This document shows, piece by piece, positions 37,863 to 49,193 of a DNA stretch of 64,000 nucleotides. Each line of letters starts with the position of its first letter. Positions within the stretch are counted from its first letter, which is position 1. The translations under genes and the position numbers were made by a program. The stretch lies in contig NZ_HG964446.1 of NCBI RefSeq assembly GCF_000689255.1, positions 2,410,057 through 2,474,056 on the forward strand, written 5' to 3'. The DNA is from Mycobacterium triplex (GTDB lineage Bacteria > Actinomycetota > Actinomycetes > Mycobacteriales > Mycobacteriaceae). Under the pieces are notes generated by a model, which was given only the letters and a program-made list of their open reading frames with translations, was not told the origin of the DNA and ran no database searches.

Positions 37863-38947
37863 CCGCACCCGCTGCACCTATTCGCGTCTTCCAAGTCGGA
37901 AGTGGAAACGTGGGCTCGGAGATGATCAGGCGGATCGCGACCCAGCCCGATCTCGAACTCATTGGTGTGCATGCCTATTCGCCGGAGAAGGTAGGCAAGG
38001 ACACCGGCGAGTTCGCCGGTGTGGGGTCCAACGGGGTGAAGTTCACCGGCAGCATCGACGAGATCATCGAAAGCGGAGCTGACGTCGTCACCTTTCATGG
38101 CGTGTTTCCCGACGAGGACCTCTATGTCAAAGTGCTGGAGGCGGGCATCGACATCGTCACCACCGCCGACTGGATCACCGGGTGGCATCGCGACACCAAC
38201 CACCCGCACCCGTCCGGCAAGCTGGTGACCCAGCTGCTGGCCGAGGCATGCGCTAAGGGCGGTGCGACCTTCTACGGCACCGGGATGAACCCGGGGCTCA
38301 ACCAGATCCTCGGCGTGGTGTGCTCGGCCGACGTCGCCGACATCGAAAACGTCACCACGATCGAGTCCGTCGACGTGTCGTGTCATCACTCCAAGGACAC
38401 CTGGATCGAGGTGGGTTATGGCCTGCCCGTGGATGATCCGTCGATCCCGGCCAAGCTGGAGAAGTACACCCGCGTGTTCGCCGACAGCGTGCTGATGATG
38501 GCCGACTGCTTCGACGTGAAACTCGACGAGGTCAAGTTCAGCTACGAGCTGGGTGCCTGCACCAAGGACGTCGACCTGGGCTGGTACACGCTGCCCAAGG
38601 GCTCGCTGGGCGGCAACTACATCAAGTACCAGGGCATGGTGGACGGGGTGCCGCGCGTCGAGACGCACCTGGAATGGCAGATGACCCCGCACACCGATCC
38701 GCACTGGGATATCAAGGGCTGCTACATAACTCAGATCAAGGGCGACCCGTGCGTGTACAACAAGCACATGATCTTCCCGAAGCCCGGTGTGGACCTGTCC
38801 AACCCGGACAATTTCGCCTCCATCGGCATGACCGTCACCGGGATGCCCGCCCTCGCGTCGATCAGGTCGGTGGTGGCCGCGCCGCCCGGGCTGATCACCA
38901 GCGCCGACCTTCCGCTGCGCGGGTTCGCCGGGCGGTTCAAGAAGTAG
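37859..38947 (+). CDS. DapB-like NAD(P)-binding dehydrogenase
   Basis: A 362-residue protein with an N-terminal Rossmann domain like dihydrodipicolinate reductase: FQVGSGNVGSEMIRRIA at residues 12-28, ADVVTFHGVFPDE and FYGTGMNPGLNQI. It is far longer than DapB and lacks its HHxxK signature; relatives include 2,4-diaminopentanoate dehydrogenase-type proteins that are frequent in mycobacterial sterol or fatty-acid regions. ATGA overlap with the Rieske gene means the two are made together, so it probably acts on the hydroxylated product or a related metabolite (inference). True DapB is encoded at 40750. Confidence 0.82.
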   Translation: MTAPAAPIRVFQVGSGNVGSEMIRRIATQPDLELIGVHAYSPEKVGKDTGEFAGVGSNGVKFTGSIDEIIESGADVVTFHGVFPDEDLYVKVLEAGIDIVTTADWITGWHRDTNHPHPSGKLVTQLLAEACAKGGATFYGTGMNPGLNQILGVVCSADVADIENVTTIESVDVSCHHSKDTWIEVGYGLPVDDPSIPAKLEKYTRVFADSVLMMADCFDVKLDEVKFSYELGACTKDVDLGWYTLPKGSLGGNYIKYQGMVDGVPRVETHLEWQMTPHTDPHWDIKGCYITQIKGDPCVYNKHMIFPKPGVDLSNPDNFASIGMTVTGMPALASIRSVVAAPPGLITSADLPLRGFAGRFKK

Positions 38948-39013
38948 CCTCGTCGCCATCCACCGGCCGCTCGGGTTGGGCCCTGGATCACTAGCCCGGT
39001 CTCCGGGATCCCT

Positions 39014-39100
39014 TGATCAAAATTTTGATCATTTGGCCACTCGAGTCCGACGATCGAAATATCGATCATTTGACCATATCGGTCGTATGATCGAAATATG
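39014..39100 (+). promoter_or_regulatory. hipBA operator-promoter with 37-bp repeat period
   Basis: Three copies of a GATC-type site spaced 37 bp apart. Site 1 (39015-39030) GATCAAAATTTTGATC is a perfect palindrome, extended to 18 bp at 39014-39031. Site 2 (39052-39067) is GATCGAAATATCGATC. Site 3 (39089 on) keeps only the left half GATCGAAATAT and runs into the hipB ATG. The flank GATCATTTGGCCA / GATCATTTGACCA is also repeated. The GATC-N8-GATC layout has the same arm spacing as the TATCC-N8-GGATA sites of E. coli HipB. Confidence 0.75.
39086..39091 (+). promoter_or_regulatory. Candidate -10 (TATGAT) for leaderless hipBA
   Basis: TANNNT hexamer ending 6 bases before the hipB ATG and overlapping the third operator half-site, so HipB bound there would cover the promoter. 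No ribosome site is seen upstream. Confidence 0.55.
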
Positions 39101-39338
39101 CCTCATACTGTCCCGCTGGTATACGACACCATCGAACTCGGCGAACACATCCGGCGCGCGCGCCGAGACCGCGGCTTCAACCAGGATGAGCTCGCCAACC
39201 GTATCGGAGTCACTCGTATGACCATCTCCCGTCTCGAGCGGGGGGAATCTGTCAGCGTAGACATTGCGCTGCGCGCGCTTTCGGAGTGCGGCGTCGCGCT
39301 CGCGCTGGTGCCGAAGTTCTCCCGAATGACGACAGTCG

Positions 39339-39358
<20 letters not shown>
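39098..39358 (+). CDS. hipB: HipB-like antitoxin, XRE-type HTH
   Basis: An 86-residue DNA-binding antitoxin. The HTH is LGEHIRRARRDRGFNQDELA then IGVTRMTISRLERGES (about residues 15-53). The C-terminal VDIALRALSECGVALALVP matches HipB, and a short disordered tail follows. It should neutralise HipA and repress the operon through the repeated sites in front of it. Start at the ATG beside the third half-site; probably leaderless. Its last 20 bases overlap hipA. The DNA here is visibly less GC-rich than its neighbours. Confidence 0.9.
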
Positions 39359-41938
<2,580 letters not shown>

Positions 41939-41942
<4 letters not shown>

Positions 41943-42394
41943 GCAAGACGCTGCTGATCGTGCACCACACGCCGTCGCCGCATTGCCAGGAGATGTTCGA
42001 GGCGGTGCTGGCCGGCGCGACGGACCCCGAGATCGAAAATGTGGAAGTCGTTCGGCGAGCGGCGCTGACGGTATCGCCGGTCGAGATGCTGGAGGCCGAC
42101 GGGTATCTGCTCGGCACGACGGCCAACCTCGGCTACATCTCGGGTGCGCTCAAGCACGCATTCGACTGCGCCTATTACCAATTGCTCGATTCGACACAGG
42201 GACGACCGTTCGGCTTGTACCTACACGGTAACGAGGGCACCGAGGGTGCGCAGCGCGCCGTCGACGGGATCACGACGGGCCTGGGTTGGGTGAAAGCCGT
42301 GGAGACCGTGGTGGTTTCGGGCAAACCAAGCAAGGACGACGTCGAGGCATGCTGGAATCTCGGGGCGACCGTCGCCGCCCAGCTGATGGAGTGA
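41939..42394 (+). CDS. Flavodoxin-fold protein (Rv2771c-like)
   Basis: A 151-residue protein of the flavodoxin/NADPH-dependent FMN reductase type. The N-terminal KTLLIVHHTPSPHCQEMFEA is the FMN-phosphate loop region, followed by ADGYLLGTTANLGYISGALKHAFD. Redox partner and role unknown. GTG start overlapping the upstream stop by 4 bases (GTGA). Third gene of the dapB run. Confidence 0.85.
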
Positions 42395-42473
42395 AAACCG
42401 TTTGGCGCGAAGGTGTGTCGCCGGCTTGCCGATACGTTGCCGAACGGCGCCACCACTAGTTATAAACGCTGAG

Positions 42474-43724
42474 TCAGGTCGAAAGCTCCCAGTTGCGGGC
42501 AAGACGATCAGGCAAGGCGAACGGAGCCCGTTCGCCACCCCGCTCAAGTTCGAACATCCCGCGCAGCAGATCGCGCCCGAATGGGCGGACAACGTCCAAC
42601 ACGAATTCATAGCGCGCGGAATCGCCCTTGTCCGGGCGGCCGAAAACGTGAACATAGAACCAGTTGCTGATGCGCTCGATCCGCCTGACCTCGCCCCCGA
42701 GATCCGACCGCGGCACCAGCAACAGGTCCGCAGTCTTGTCGCCGATCAGATGGCGGATCAACGGTGGGATCGTATCGTCGAACCGATGAAAGGGCGTTAG
42801 CTGGTCGAGCAGTACGAGGAGCGCACGAGTCATGTCGTGCCCTTCGGGTGACGCCTTGAAGTGCCTGCTCCGGATGAGGTCGACTAGCGCGTTGGCCTGG
42901 GCGACGTCGAACACCAACAACTCATCGCATACGCCGAGCTGGTGCCCGATGACGTTCCATAAATGCAGGTACGCGTCCTGATCCTCGCAGGGCACTTCGA
43001 CGCCGAGGCGACGCATCGGTTCGCCGACGACAAACCAGAAAACCAGTAGCGTCGCAAGTAGGTCCTCCTGGTTGATCGGTGTACCCCAGTCGCGATGCCA
43101 AAGTTTCGGCTGCTGTTTGCCGCGCTCCTTGATCAGTAAGCGCACGGCCGCGTGCATCAGCCGAATCTTCTGGATGGTGCGCCGACCCTTGCCGTCCTCA
43201 TCGAGGCTGCCCGCGCTGAGCACATCGATCAGGAACTGGCCGGTCTCCAGCACCCGTCGGCGTGCGTTGGTGTCGAGCTGAGCGGTCAGGTACAACACCT
43301 TCACGGCTTTGGCTGCCGCGTATGACGACGGGAGCGACGCGCAGAACAGGCACAGCGTGATCTGGAAACCAAACACCTCGAATAGCTGCTGTCCGCGCTC
43401 GATCTTGCCCATGTCTGCCCACTCGGGCAGGTCCACAGTCTCCTGCAGGTACTGCTGGACCTCCGGCGGCAGCTCCGCAGGGACCGGCTGATCGACCCGC
43501 ACCAGCGTTCGCATCACCGCATTGACAGCGCTGACCCCGTTCCGGTTGAACACGGCTTCGACCGCACGGTCGGCCACCGGATCGCCTTTCTGTCGCATTT
43601 CATCGAGCTTTGCGTTCGTCAACCCGATGTCTCTTTTTGCGCGCGCCATACGCACAGCATCGCAGATTTTGCCTTCGTCGAAGGTTTTATCTCGGGTGAG
43701 AACTGCCGCGGACGACAACGACAC
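42474..43724 (-). CDS. DUF2236 / MpaB-type oxygenase-like protein
   Basis: A 416-residue protein of the DUF2236 family, which includes the heme-dependent rubber oxygenase Lcp and mycophenolic-acid enzyme MpaB. Family signatures: IRLMHAAVRLLI (candidate heme-ligand His), WGTPINQEDLLATLL and LHLWNVIGHQLG. No signal peptide or membrane segment. The GTG at 43724 is the longest start; the ATG at 43649 (MARAKRDIG) is an alternative. Neither has a good ribosome site. Substrate unknown. Convergent with the dapB run. Confidence 0.8.
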   Translation of the reverse strand: MSLSSAAVLTRDKTFDEGKICDAVRMARAKRDIGLTNAKLDEMRQKGDPVADRAVEAVFNRNGVSAVNAVMRTLVRVDQPVPAELPPEVQQYLQETVDLPEWADMGKIERGQQLFEVFGFQITLCLFCASLPSSYAAAKAVKVLYLTAQLDTNARRRVLETGQFLIDVLSAGSLDEDGKGRRTIQKIRLMHAAVRLLIKERGKQQPKLWHRDWGTPINQEDLLATLLVFWFVVGEPMRRLGVEVPCEDQDAYLHLWNVIGHQLGVCDELLVFDVAQANALVDLIRSRHFKASPEGHDMTRALLVLLDQLTPFHRFDDTIPPLIRHLIGDKTADLLLVPRSDLGGEVRRIERISNWFYVHVFGRPDKGDSARYEFVLDVVRPFGRDLLRGMFELERGGERAPFALPDRLARNWELST

Positions 43725-43943
43725 AAACCACCGAATGACGTTTGGATGGCCGGCAGGTGACTGGCACAGAATTATCTGACAACGATGCGACGCACAGATT
43801 CTCAGAGGGCGTCGAAATTATCGAGGTGAATGAATGTTGACGTCGGGTTCTGCCCGAAGCGTCGCGAATACCGATGTGTCACGTTAGTGTTGGAGATTCT
43901 TGTTTGCCACCACATTTGTCTCCGACTCGTGAGGACTGACGAA
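43725..43943. other. Divergent intergenic region
   Basis: 219 bases between the DUF2236 gene and the frameshifted gene, clearly AT-richer than average. No reading frame with support; a TGAGGAC purine stretch near 43929 could be the ribosome site of the frameshifted gene. Confidence 0.4.
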
Positions 43944-44892
43944 ATGGTCGACGCGAATGACGAATTCATGCACCACCCAGGACCGCATCGCGTCTGGCAA
44001 GAAAGCTTCTTTTTCAGTTGGTTCGACGCCGGGGCGGACGCAACGGGCTTGGCGCGGATCGGATATCGCCCCAGCGATCACACCGCTGACGCGCTGCTGT
44101 ACACCATGCGCAACGGCCGGGTTGAGGGCGGCTACGCCAGACTCAACGCCCGCTTCACCGGTACCCCCGATCCTGGCCGCCTGCGCATCGGGGCACTGGA
44201 GTTTCACATGAGCGAACCGATGTCGAAGTGGCGGATACTGCTGCGGGGCCGTGACGAGGTGGATCTGACCTTCACTGCGCTGCACGCGCCGTACGATTTT
44301 CGCGCCGAAGCGCCTCCGGGCCAATACATTCCGCCCGGAATCGCCGATGTGCACATGGAGCAGTCCGGACGGGTCACAGGCACGATAAGGATGAACGGAG
44401 CGACCTACGAGATTGATGGCCTCGGTCAGCGAGACAAGTCCTGGGGGGACCGCGATTGGCGCACCATCGAAGGCTGGAATTGGATTCCGATGCTGTTCGG
44501 CCCGGACTTCACCATGAACTGCACCCTGCTGATCAACGGTGGGCGCGCCTACCCCTGCGGCTACATCCACCATGACGGCGCGAACCATGCGGTCAGGGAG
44601 TTGGCCGTGGACTACGAAAATGGCCGGCCTTCATGTGCCGAATACGTCGCGGATCACGGTCACCGACGTCAGCGGCCTGCGGCTCGAGATTCAAGGCAGC
44701 GCAACCGCCCAATCATGCTTGTACCGAAAGGGTTTGGTGATCCAAGAGTCGGCGGCACGCTTTGTAACGACCGTCGACGGTCAGCGCCGCAGCGGTGTTG
44801 GCCTGACCGAGCACGCGTGGCACGGCGGGCCACTCGGGCTGCTACGGGTGCTGCCTCGCCTGCGCGCTGCGGCGCGGATGGTCATGCGATGA
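43944..44892 (+). pseudogene. Frameshifted DUF7064-like gene
   Basis: From the ATG at 43944 a frame reads DEFMHHPGPHRVWQESFFFS through WNWIPMLFGPDF to VRELAVDYENGRP near 44,620. Homology-like sequence then continues one frame over as RITVTDVSGLRLEIQG, GLVIQESAARF and GLTEHAWHGG to a TGA at 44890-44892. The pattern resembles mycobacterial DUF7064/7065-type proteins of unknown function. The shift lies between about 44,620 and 44,650 and equals one extra or two missing bases. The original frame runs on to 45029 with atypical Arg-rich residues and overlaps the next gene, which supports real disruption or a sequencing error. Confidence 0.7.
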
Positions 44893-44952
44893 TGATCCGC
44901 CACCCACCCGGGGGCGCCGAGCTCGCGCTGTCCGGTCACCGGGTTGCCGCTG

Positions 44953-47900
44953 TCAGGGCATTTCATCTGCCCAGGCTATGTGCCCCGCAAACTCAAGCGA
45001 TGTCGCCGTCTCGCGGTGCCGATCCCTGAAGTGCAGATGAGCCTCGGCGTCGCCGTGAGACCGCGCCACCAGAGCGCGCAGTCGCAGCAGCCAGATGTCG
45101 CGCATCACGAGACCCTCATCGGCCGGCGCGGCAGCCATGTGCTCGACCACGGCCTCGGCTTCAGCCACGTCAGCCTCCGTCCCGCGATCCAACAGTGTCT
45201 CGACCAGCACGCCCGTCGCCGGTTCCCTCCAGACCCCGCCCGCCAGCAGTTGACCCTCGCGCATCTGCGATATCGCGTCATCGAGATCGCCACCCCTAGC
45301 CCTCTCCCGAGCCAAGTACACCTTGACGATTGGCAATTCGCCCAGGTTATGTGCCCGGCGCACGAACGCGTCACCGACTTTCGCCAGGAGTTCCTGCCCA
45401 CGATCACGTGCCGCAGCCGTTTTTCGGTGAACCAACGCGACGCCCAGCGCCATCTGGGTGTAGGCCAACGCAACGTCATCACCGGATCGTTCGACAACCC
45501 TTAGCGCATCTTCGGTCTCACGCACCGCGCGATCGTCGGCCGTCAGGACTCCAAGCGGTATCCCGGCGTTGTAGATGTAGGCGACGGCCAAGGCGTGTGA
45601 CATGGGGTCGGCGCCGCGGGCCATGGCGAGTCCGTGCTGCAAGTCGTCTCGCCATCCGGGACGGCCCAGACAATAACGGGCAATAGCCCGCGTCGTAAAG
45701 GCGCTCGCCAGCGGAGACCCGATAATGAAGTTGCCTTTAGACGGGTCGCCGTCGGCCAGATCGATGACTCGTTGTGACCACCGCAGCACGTCACCCAACT
45801 CACCAGTTGAACCTTTGGCGTAAATGGCCGCGGTGGACAGCCCCACCGTCAAGGCCGGATCGCCGATCGACTCGGCGAGGGACCAGACTTCCGATGCCAG
45901 CTGCGAAGCCTCGCGCATCCGGGCCTGATGCGCGTGATCCATCACCAACCCCGCCATTGCGATGGCCAGTGACGCCTTGTCCCCGGCCGCGTCACACAAC
46001 TCCCGCAATTCATCGAAGCGGTCGCCCGCCGCATGTGCATGGACTCGCCAGGCGATCCCGCACAACATAGTGCGCGGGGCTATGCGCATCGCCGTGCGGT
46101 GCGGATCCTCGGCGGGAAGAGCATCGGCAATCTTTCGGGCGCGCTCCCAGCTCAGACGCGCGGCGGCGATGTCGCGATTGGTCGCCCACGTTGCGGCGCG
46201 CAGGTGCCAGCCGAATGCGGCGTGCCCGTCTCCGGCGGCCTCCAGATGTTCGGCGATAAGCGCCGCGTACTGCTCGGTCGATCCTGGCTCGTTGGCTTCG
46301 ATCATGGCGGCCAGCTGCCGATGCATCTCGGCGCGATCGGATTTGAGTTGTGATTCGTAGGCTACGGTGCGGATCAGCGGATGCCGAAACGCGTACTCGG
46401 CACCTGGAGTGAACCGCACTTGATCGATGAGCTCAGCGTTGATCAGCTCGTCGACGCAGGGATCGATGCCCAGGCTTGCCAGCAGGTTGTAGCTGAACCG
46501 CGAACCGATGACGGCTGCCGCGGCAAGGGTGCGTTTGGCCGCCGGACTGAGCCGGTCGATGCGCGCAGCGATCGCCGCCTGCAGGGTTGCCGGCACACCG
46601 ACCGCCGCAACATCGGTGCGGCAAGCGTAGCCGCCACGTTGCCCGACTAGCACTCCACGTTCGGCGAGCTCACGTGCTATCTCCTCGGCGAAAAACGGGT
46701 TACCGGCGGAGCGCGCGGCGATGATCTCGGCGACCTCGCCGACGGACGGATCGGGGCCCAGCAGTTCAGCGACCAGCATTGAGGTCTCCGGCTTGCTGAG
46801 GGGCACCAGAGCAATCGTCTGTGCGCCGGCAACATGATGCAGGGCGCCCCGGTACTCGGGGCGATAGGTGACCAGCAGCAACGAGCGAGTCTGGGGGACC
46901 ACCGCCACGAAGTCGGCCAGCATGGATTCGCTGGCCTCGTCGATCCAGTGAGCATCTTCGACGATGAAAATTGCCGATTGGGTGCGGGCCAGCTGGGCCG
47001 TGTTGATCAGCGCGGTCAAGCGGCGCCGACGCGCGTCCGGATCGATCTTGGGCAGCTCCACATCGGGATCGGCAATGCCCATCAGGTCATCAAGCAACAG
47101 CAGATCCTGCGGATCGGCGTCGGGAAATTGCGCCCGCACCCGCGCTCGCGCGGTCTGATCGTCCAGGCCACTGAGCTGCCCTACGGCGCGCAGCAGGCGC
47201 GCCACCACCCGGAACGGGACGTCGCTGGCATGTGATTCGCAGAAGGTGAAAAACACCTCGACGCCACGGTCTTTCGCCAGCTGCACGGCTTCGCGGGCGA
47301 GCCGGGTTTTCCCGATACCGGCAGGACCTGTCACACCGACCATCGACCCGCGTCCAGCGATCGACCGATCCAGCATGGCCGCAAGCGTGCCCAACTCCCA
47401 CTCACGGCCCACCAGCGTTGAATACGACGGACCGGTCTGCTGGCGCTGCGCGGCCACGCCCAGCAGCCGCCGCGTCGGCACCACGTCGTCGCCTTTGATG
47501 TGCATCATCTCTGGCTCTCCCAGCACCGCCGCGCCCTCGACCAGCCGCGCAGTGGTTTCGCTGAGCACCACCCCACTCGGCGGAGCCACGGACTCCATCC
47601 GCTGAGCCATCCCCACCTGCTCACCAACTGCGGTGTAGCCCAACGCAGCCGAACCGATCTGACCGGCAATCACCTCGCCTGAGTTCAGCCCTATCCGCAG
47701 CTGCAGATCAACACCGTCGCGGCCATCGACCTCCACCGCCAGCCGCTTGGCCTCATCCTGAATGGCGAGTGCAGCCAAGCACGCCCGCAGCGCGTGGTCT
47801 TCCAAGGCCGCCGGCGCACCAAACACAGCCATCATGCCGTCACCGGTGAACTTGTCGACCCTGCCGCCGTAGCCCTGTACCACCATGGACGAACGGTTGA

Positions 47901-48108
47901 GTAGCTCGGTCACGATCTCGCGCCAGCGCTCCGCGCCGACCGCTGCCGCGATATCCATCGAGTGCACCACGTCGGCGAACAGCACCGTCACCTGCTTGTA
48001 CTCGGCAGGGGTGCTCGACACCGCAACCGGCCCACCGCACTTATCGCAGAATTTGGCGTTAGGCCGCAATTCTGCGCTGCAGATCATGCACGCGAACGTA
48101 ACCGGCAT
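44953..48108 (-). CDS. Class III cyclase-like / AAA ATPase / TPR signalling protein
   Basis: A 1051-residue regulator of the Rv1358/Rv2488c type. Order: zinc ribbon C7-x2-C10-x10-C21-x2-C24; a class III nucleotide-cyclase domain with metal Asp46 (VLFADVV), Lys86 and Asp90 (DKFTGDGMM); then an ATPase domain with Walker A GPAGIGKT (261-268) and Walker B FIVEDAHW; then a long helical TPR-like region. The transition-state Asn of cyclases is replaced by Gly166 in GEQVGMAQRM, while Arg170 is kept, so activity may be reduced. I recall the same change in relatives. No C-terminal LuxR HTH is visible. The ATG at 48108 is chosen because the ribbon starts there; the frame is open to 48237. Confidence 0.85.
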   Translation of the reverse strand: MPVTFACMICSAELRPNAKFCDKCGGPVAVSSTPAEYKQVTVLFADVVHSMDIAAAVGAERWREIVTELLNRSSMVVQGYGGRVDKFTGDGMMAVFGAPAALEDHALRACLAALAIQDEAKRLAVEVDGRDGVDLQLRIGLNSGEVIAGQIGSAALGYTAVGEQVGMAQRMESVAPPSGVVLSETTARLVEGAAVLGEPEMMHIKGDDVVPTRRLLGVAAQRQQTGPSYSTLVGREWELGTLAAMLDRSIAGRGSMVGVTGPAGIGKTRLAREAVQLAKDRGVEVFFTFCESHASDVPFRVVARLLRAVGQLSGLDDQTARARVRAQFPDADPQDLLLLDDLMGIADPDVELPKIDPDARRRRLTALINTAQLARTQSAIFIVEDAHWIDEASESMLADFVAVVPQTRSLLLVTYRPEYRGALHHVAGAQTIALVPLSKPETSMLVAELLGPDPSVGEVAEIIAARSAGNPFFAEEIARELAERGVLVGQRGGYACRTDVAAVGVPATLQAAIAARIDRLSPAAKRTLAAAAVIGSRFSYNLLASLGIDPCVDELINAELIDQVRFTPGAEYAFRHPLIRTVAYESQLKSDRAEMHRQLAAMIEANEPGSTEQYAALIAEHLEAAGDGHAAFGWHLRAATWATNRDIAAARLSWERARKIADALPAEDPHRTAMRIAPRTMLCGIAWRVHAHAAGDRFDELRELCDAAGDKASLAIAMAGLVMDHAHQARMREASQLASEVWSLAESIGDPALTVGLSTAAIYAKGSTGELGDVLRWSQRVIDLADGDPSKGNFIIGSPLASAFTTRAIARYCLGRPGWRDDLQHGLAMARGADPMSHALAVAYIYNAGIPLGVLTADDRAVRETEDALRVVERSGDDVALAYTQMALGVALVHRKTAAARDRGQELLAKVGDAFVRRAHNLGELPIVKVYLARERARGGDLDDAISQMREGQLLAGGVWREPATGVLVETLLDRGTEADVAEAEAVVEHMAAAPADEGLVMRDIWLLRLRALVARSHGDAEAHLHFRDRHRETATSLEFAGHIAWADEMP

Positions 48109-48320
48109 GCAGCACCACCGATCCCGGAGTACCACCCGAACAATACGTCGAAAGCGTAACCTCAACGCGACTGTCGCGCGCGAAATATATGGGTGAATTC
48201 GCAAGGCGAATGGCCGTGCGAGTCCGCGGCCTTGCACGGTGGTACCTCGTGCTGCTCAAAATGCGACAAATACCGACAACCATGACGGCAATAGCGCGCC
48301 CAACAACGCTTGCGGGTGGA

Positions 48321-49154
48321 CTAGGTGTGGGTCGGCTTGAATGCGTCGGCGGGTTGGGCCACCGCCAGTGCCGAGCTGGTTCCGATCGGGCCGTGGCAGT
48401 CGAACAGGGTCGCCGCGCCGGTGGCCACCCCGGCTGTGCCGTAGTGGCTTTGGGCGGCCAGCCCGATGAACTCTCCGTCGGGCAATCGGCTCGCGGTCAC
48501 GGTGTAGTCGGCATTGATATAGCGCAATCCGCCTGTGCCCCAATGCGTGAGCGAACTCGTGATGTCGCCGGCGAAGGCCAGGCGGATAAACGGTGTGAGC
48601 GGGTGGCCGTGCACCATCGGCCGGAACAGCCGCGCCCAGGCGAACTTCTGGGCGTGCGACTGCTCCCACTCGCCCGCGGCGATGCCGGGGCTTCCTTCGA
48701 AGGTGGCCCCGTATCCCCAGATGAGAAACGGCATGTCGGCCGGGAAACCGTCAGAGGAGGTCGGCAGCTCGGGCATCTTCACCGGCAGGGACCACACCCG
48801 GCCGTCGGGATGCTCGCCGCGGCGCAGGAACAGCGCGCTGGCCCGGGCGACGATCTCGCCGCGCTGGATCAGGGCGGCGTCGACCAGTTTGATACGGCGG
48901 CCTTCCCGCTGTACCGAGGTCTGAACCTGCACCGGGCGCAGCAGCACCGGCCGCAACAGGTCGACGGTCAGGCGGGCGGGCTGGAAGTCGGGATCGATGC
49001 CCGATTGTTCTATGCCCCAACCCAACAGGCCGCCGACGATCTGGCCGCCCATCGCCGCACCCCATGGCCCTTGCGTCAGCGGGCCCGGAACGTAGGAGTC
49101 GCCGTCGACAGTGAAGAACGCCTCGGGCATGATGGCGGAATCGTCGATCGTCAC
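48321..49154 (-). CDS. Acyl-CoA thioesterase-like protein (TesB/4HBT_3 family)
   Basis: A 277-residue double-hotdog protein. N-terminal half: GPWGAAMGGQIVGGLLGWG, LTVDLLRPVLLRPVQV and RASALFLRRGEHP. C-terminal half: GHPLTPFIRLAFAGD and GLRYINADYTVTASRLPDGEFIGLAAQ. It would hydrolyse an acyl-CoA ester. GTG at 49154 is preferred over the ATG at 49130 because TATCGT ends 7 bases upstream. Divergent from fadD with 39 bases between starts, so likely linked in lipid metabolism. Confidence 0.85.
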   Translation of the reverse strand: MTIDDSAIMPEAFFTVDGDSYVPGPLTQGPWGAAMGGQIVGGLLGWGIEQSGIDPDFQPARLTVDLLRPVLLRPVQVQTSVQREGRRIKLVDAALIQRGEIVARASALFLRRGEHPDGRVWSLPVKMPELPTSSDGFPADMPFLIWGYGATFEGSPGIAAGEWEQSHAQKFAWARLFRPMVHGHPLTPFIRLAFAGDITSSLTHWGTGGLRYINADYTVTASRLPDGEFIGLAAQSHYGTAGVATGAATLFDCHGPIGTSSALAVAQPADAFKPTHT

Positions 49155-49161
49155 CGCTATC

Positions 49162-49167
49162 ACGATA
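49162..49167 (-). promoter_or_regulatory. Candidate -10 (TATCGT) for leaderless thioesterase gene
   Basis: TANNNT hexamer on the minus strand ending 7 bases before the GTG at 49154, in the short divergent gap with fadD. Confidence 0.5.
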
Positions 49168-49193
49168 GGACACGCCGATAGTAAGGACCGGGC

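Noticed and set aside
39014..39100. Possible CRISPR-like or origin iteron array
   Set aside because: Only two full and one partial 37-bp units, no uniform repeat with unique spacers and no cas or rep genes. Palindromic sites abutting hipB fit an operator.
43830..43943. Upstream extension of the frameshifted gene
   Set aside because: The extra 38 residues (Cys/His/Val-rich) look non-coding and family-like sequence begins at DEFMHH; the ATG at 43944 is better.
44893..45029. Continuation of the original frame beyond the frameshift
   Set aside because: Composition is Arg/Ala-rich, it overlaps the 3' end of the cyclase gene, and the shifted frame gives a sensible product and stop.
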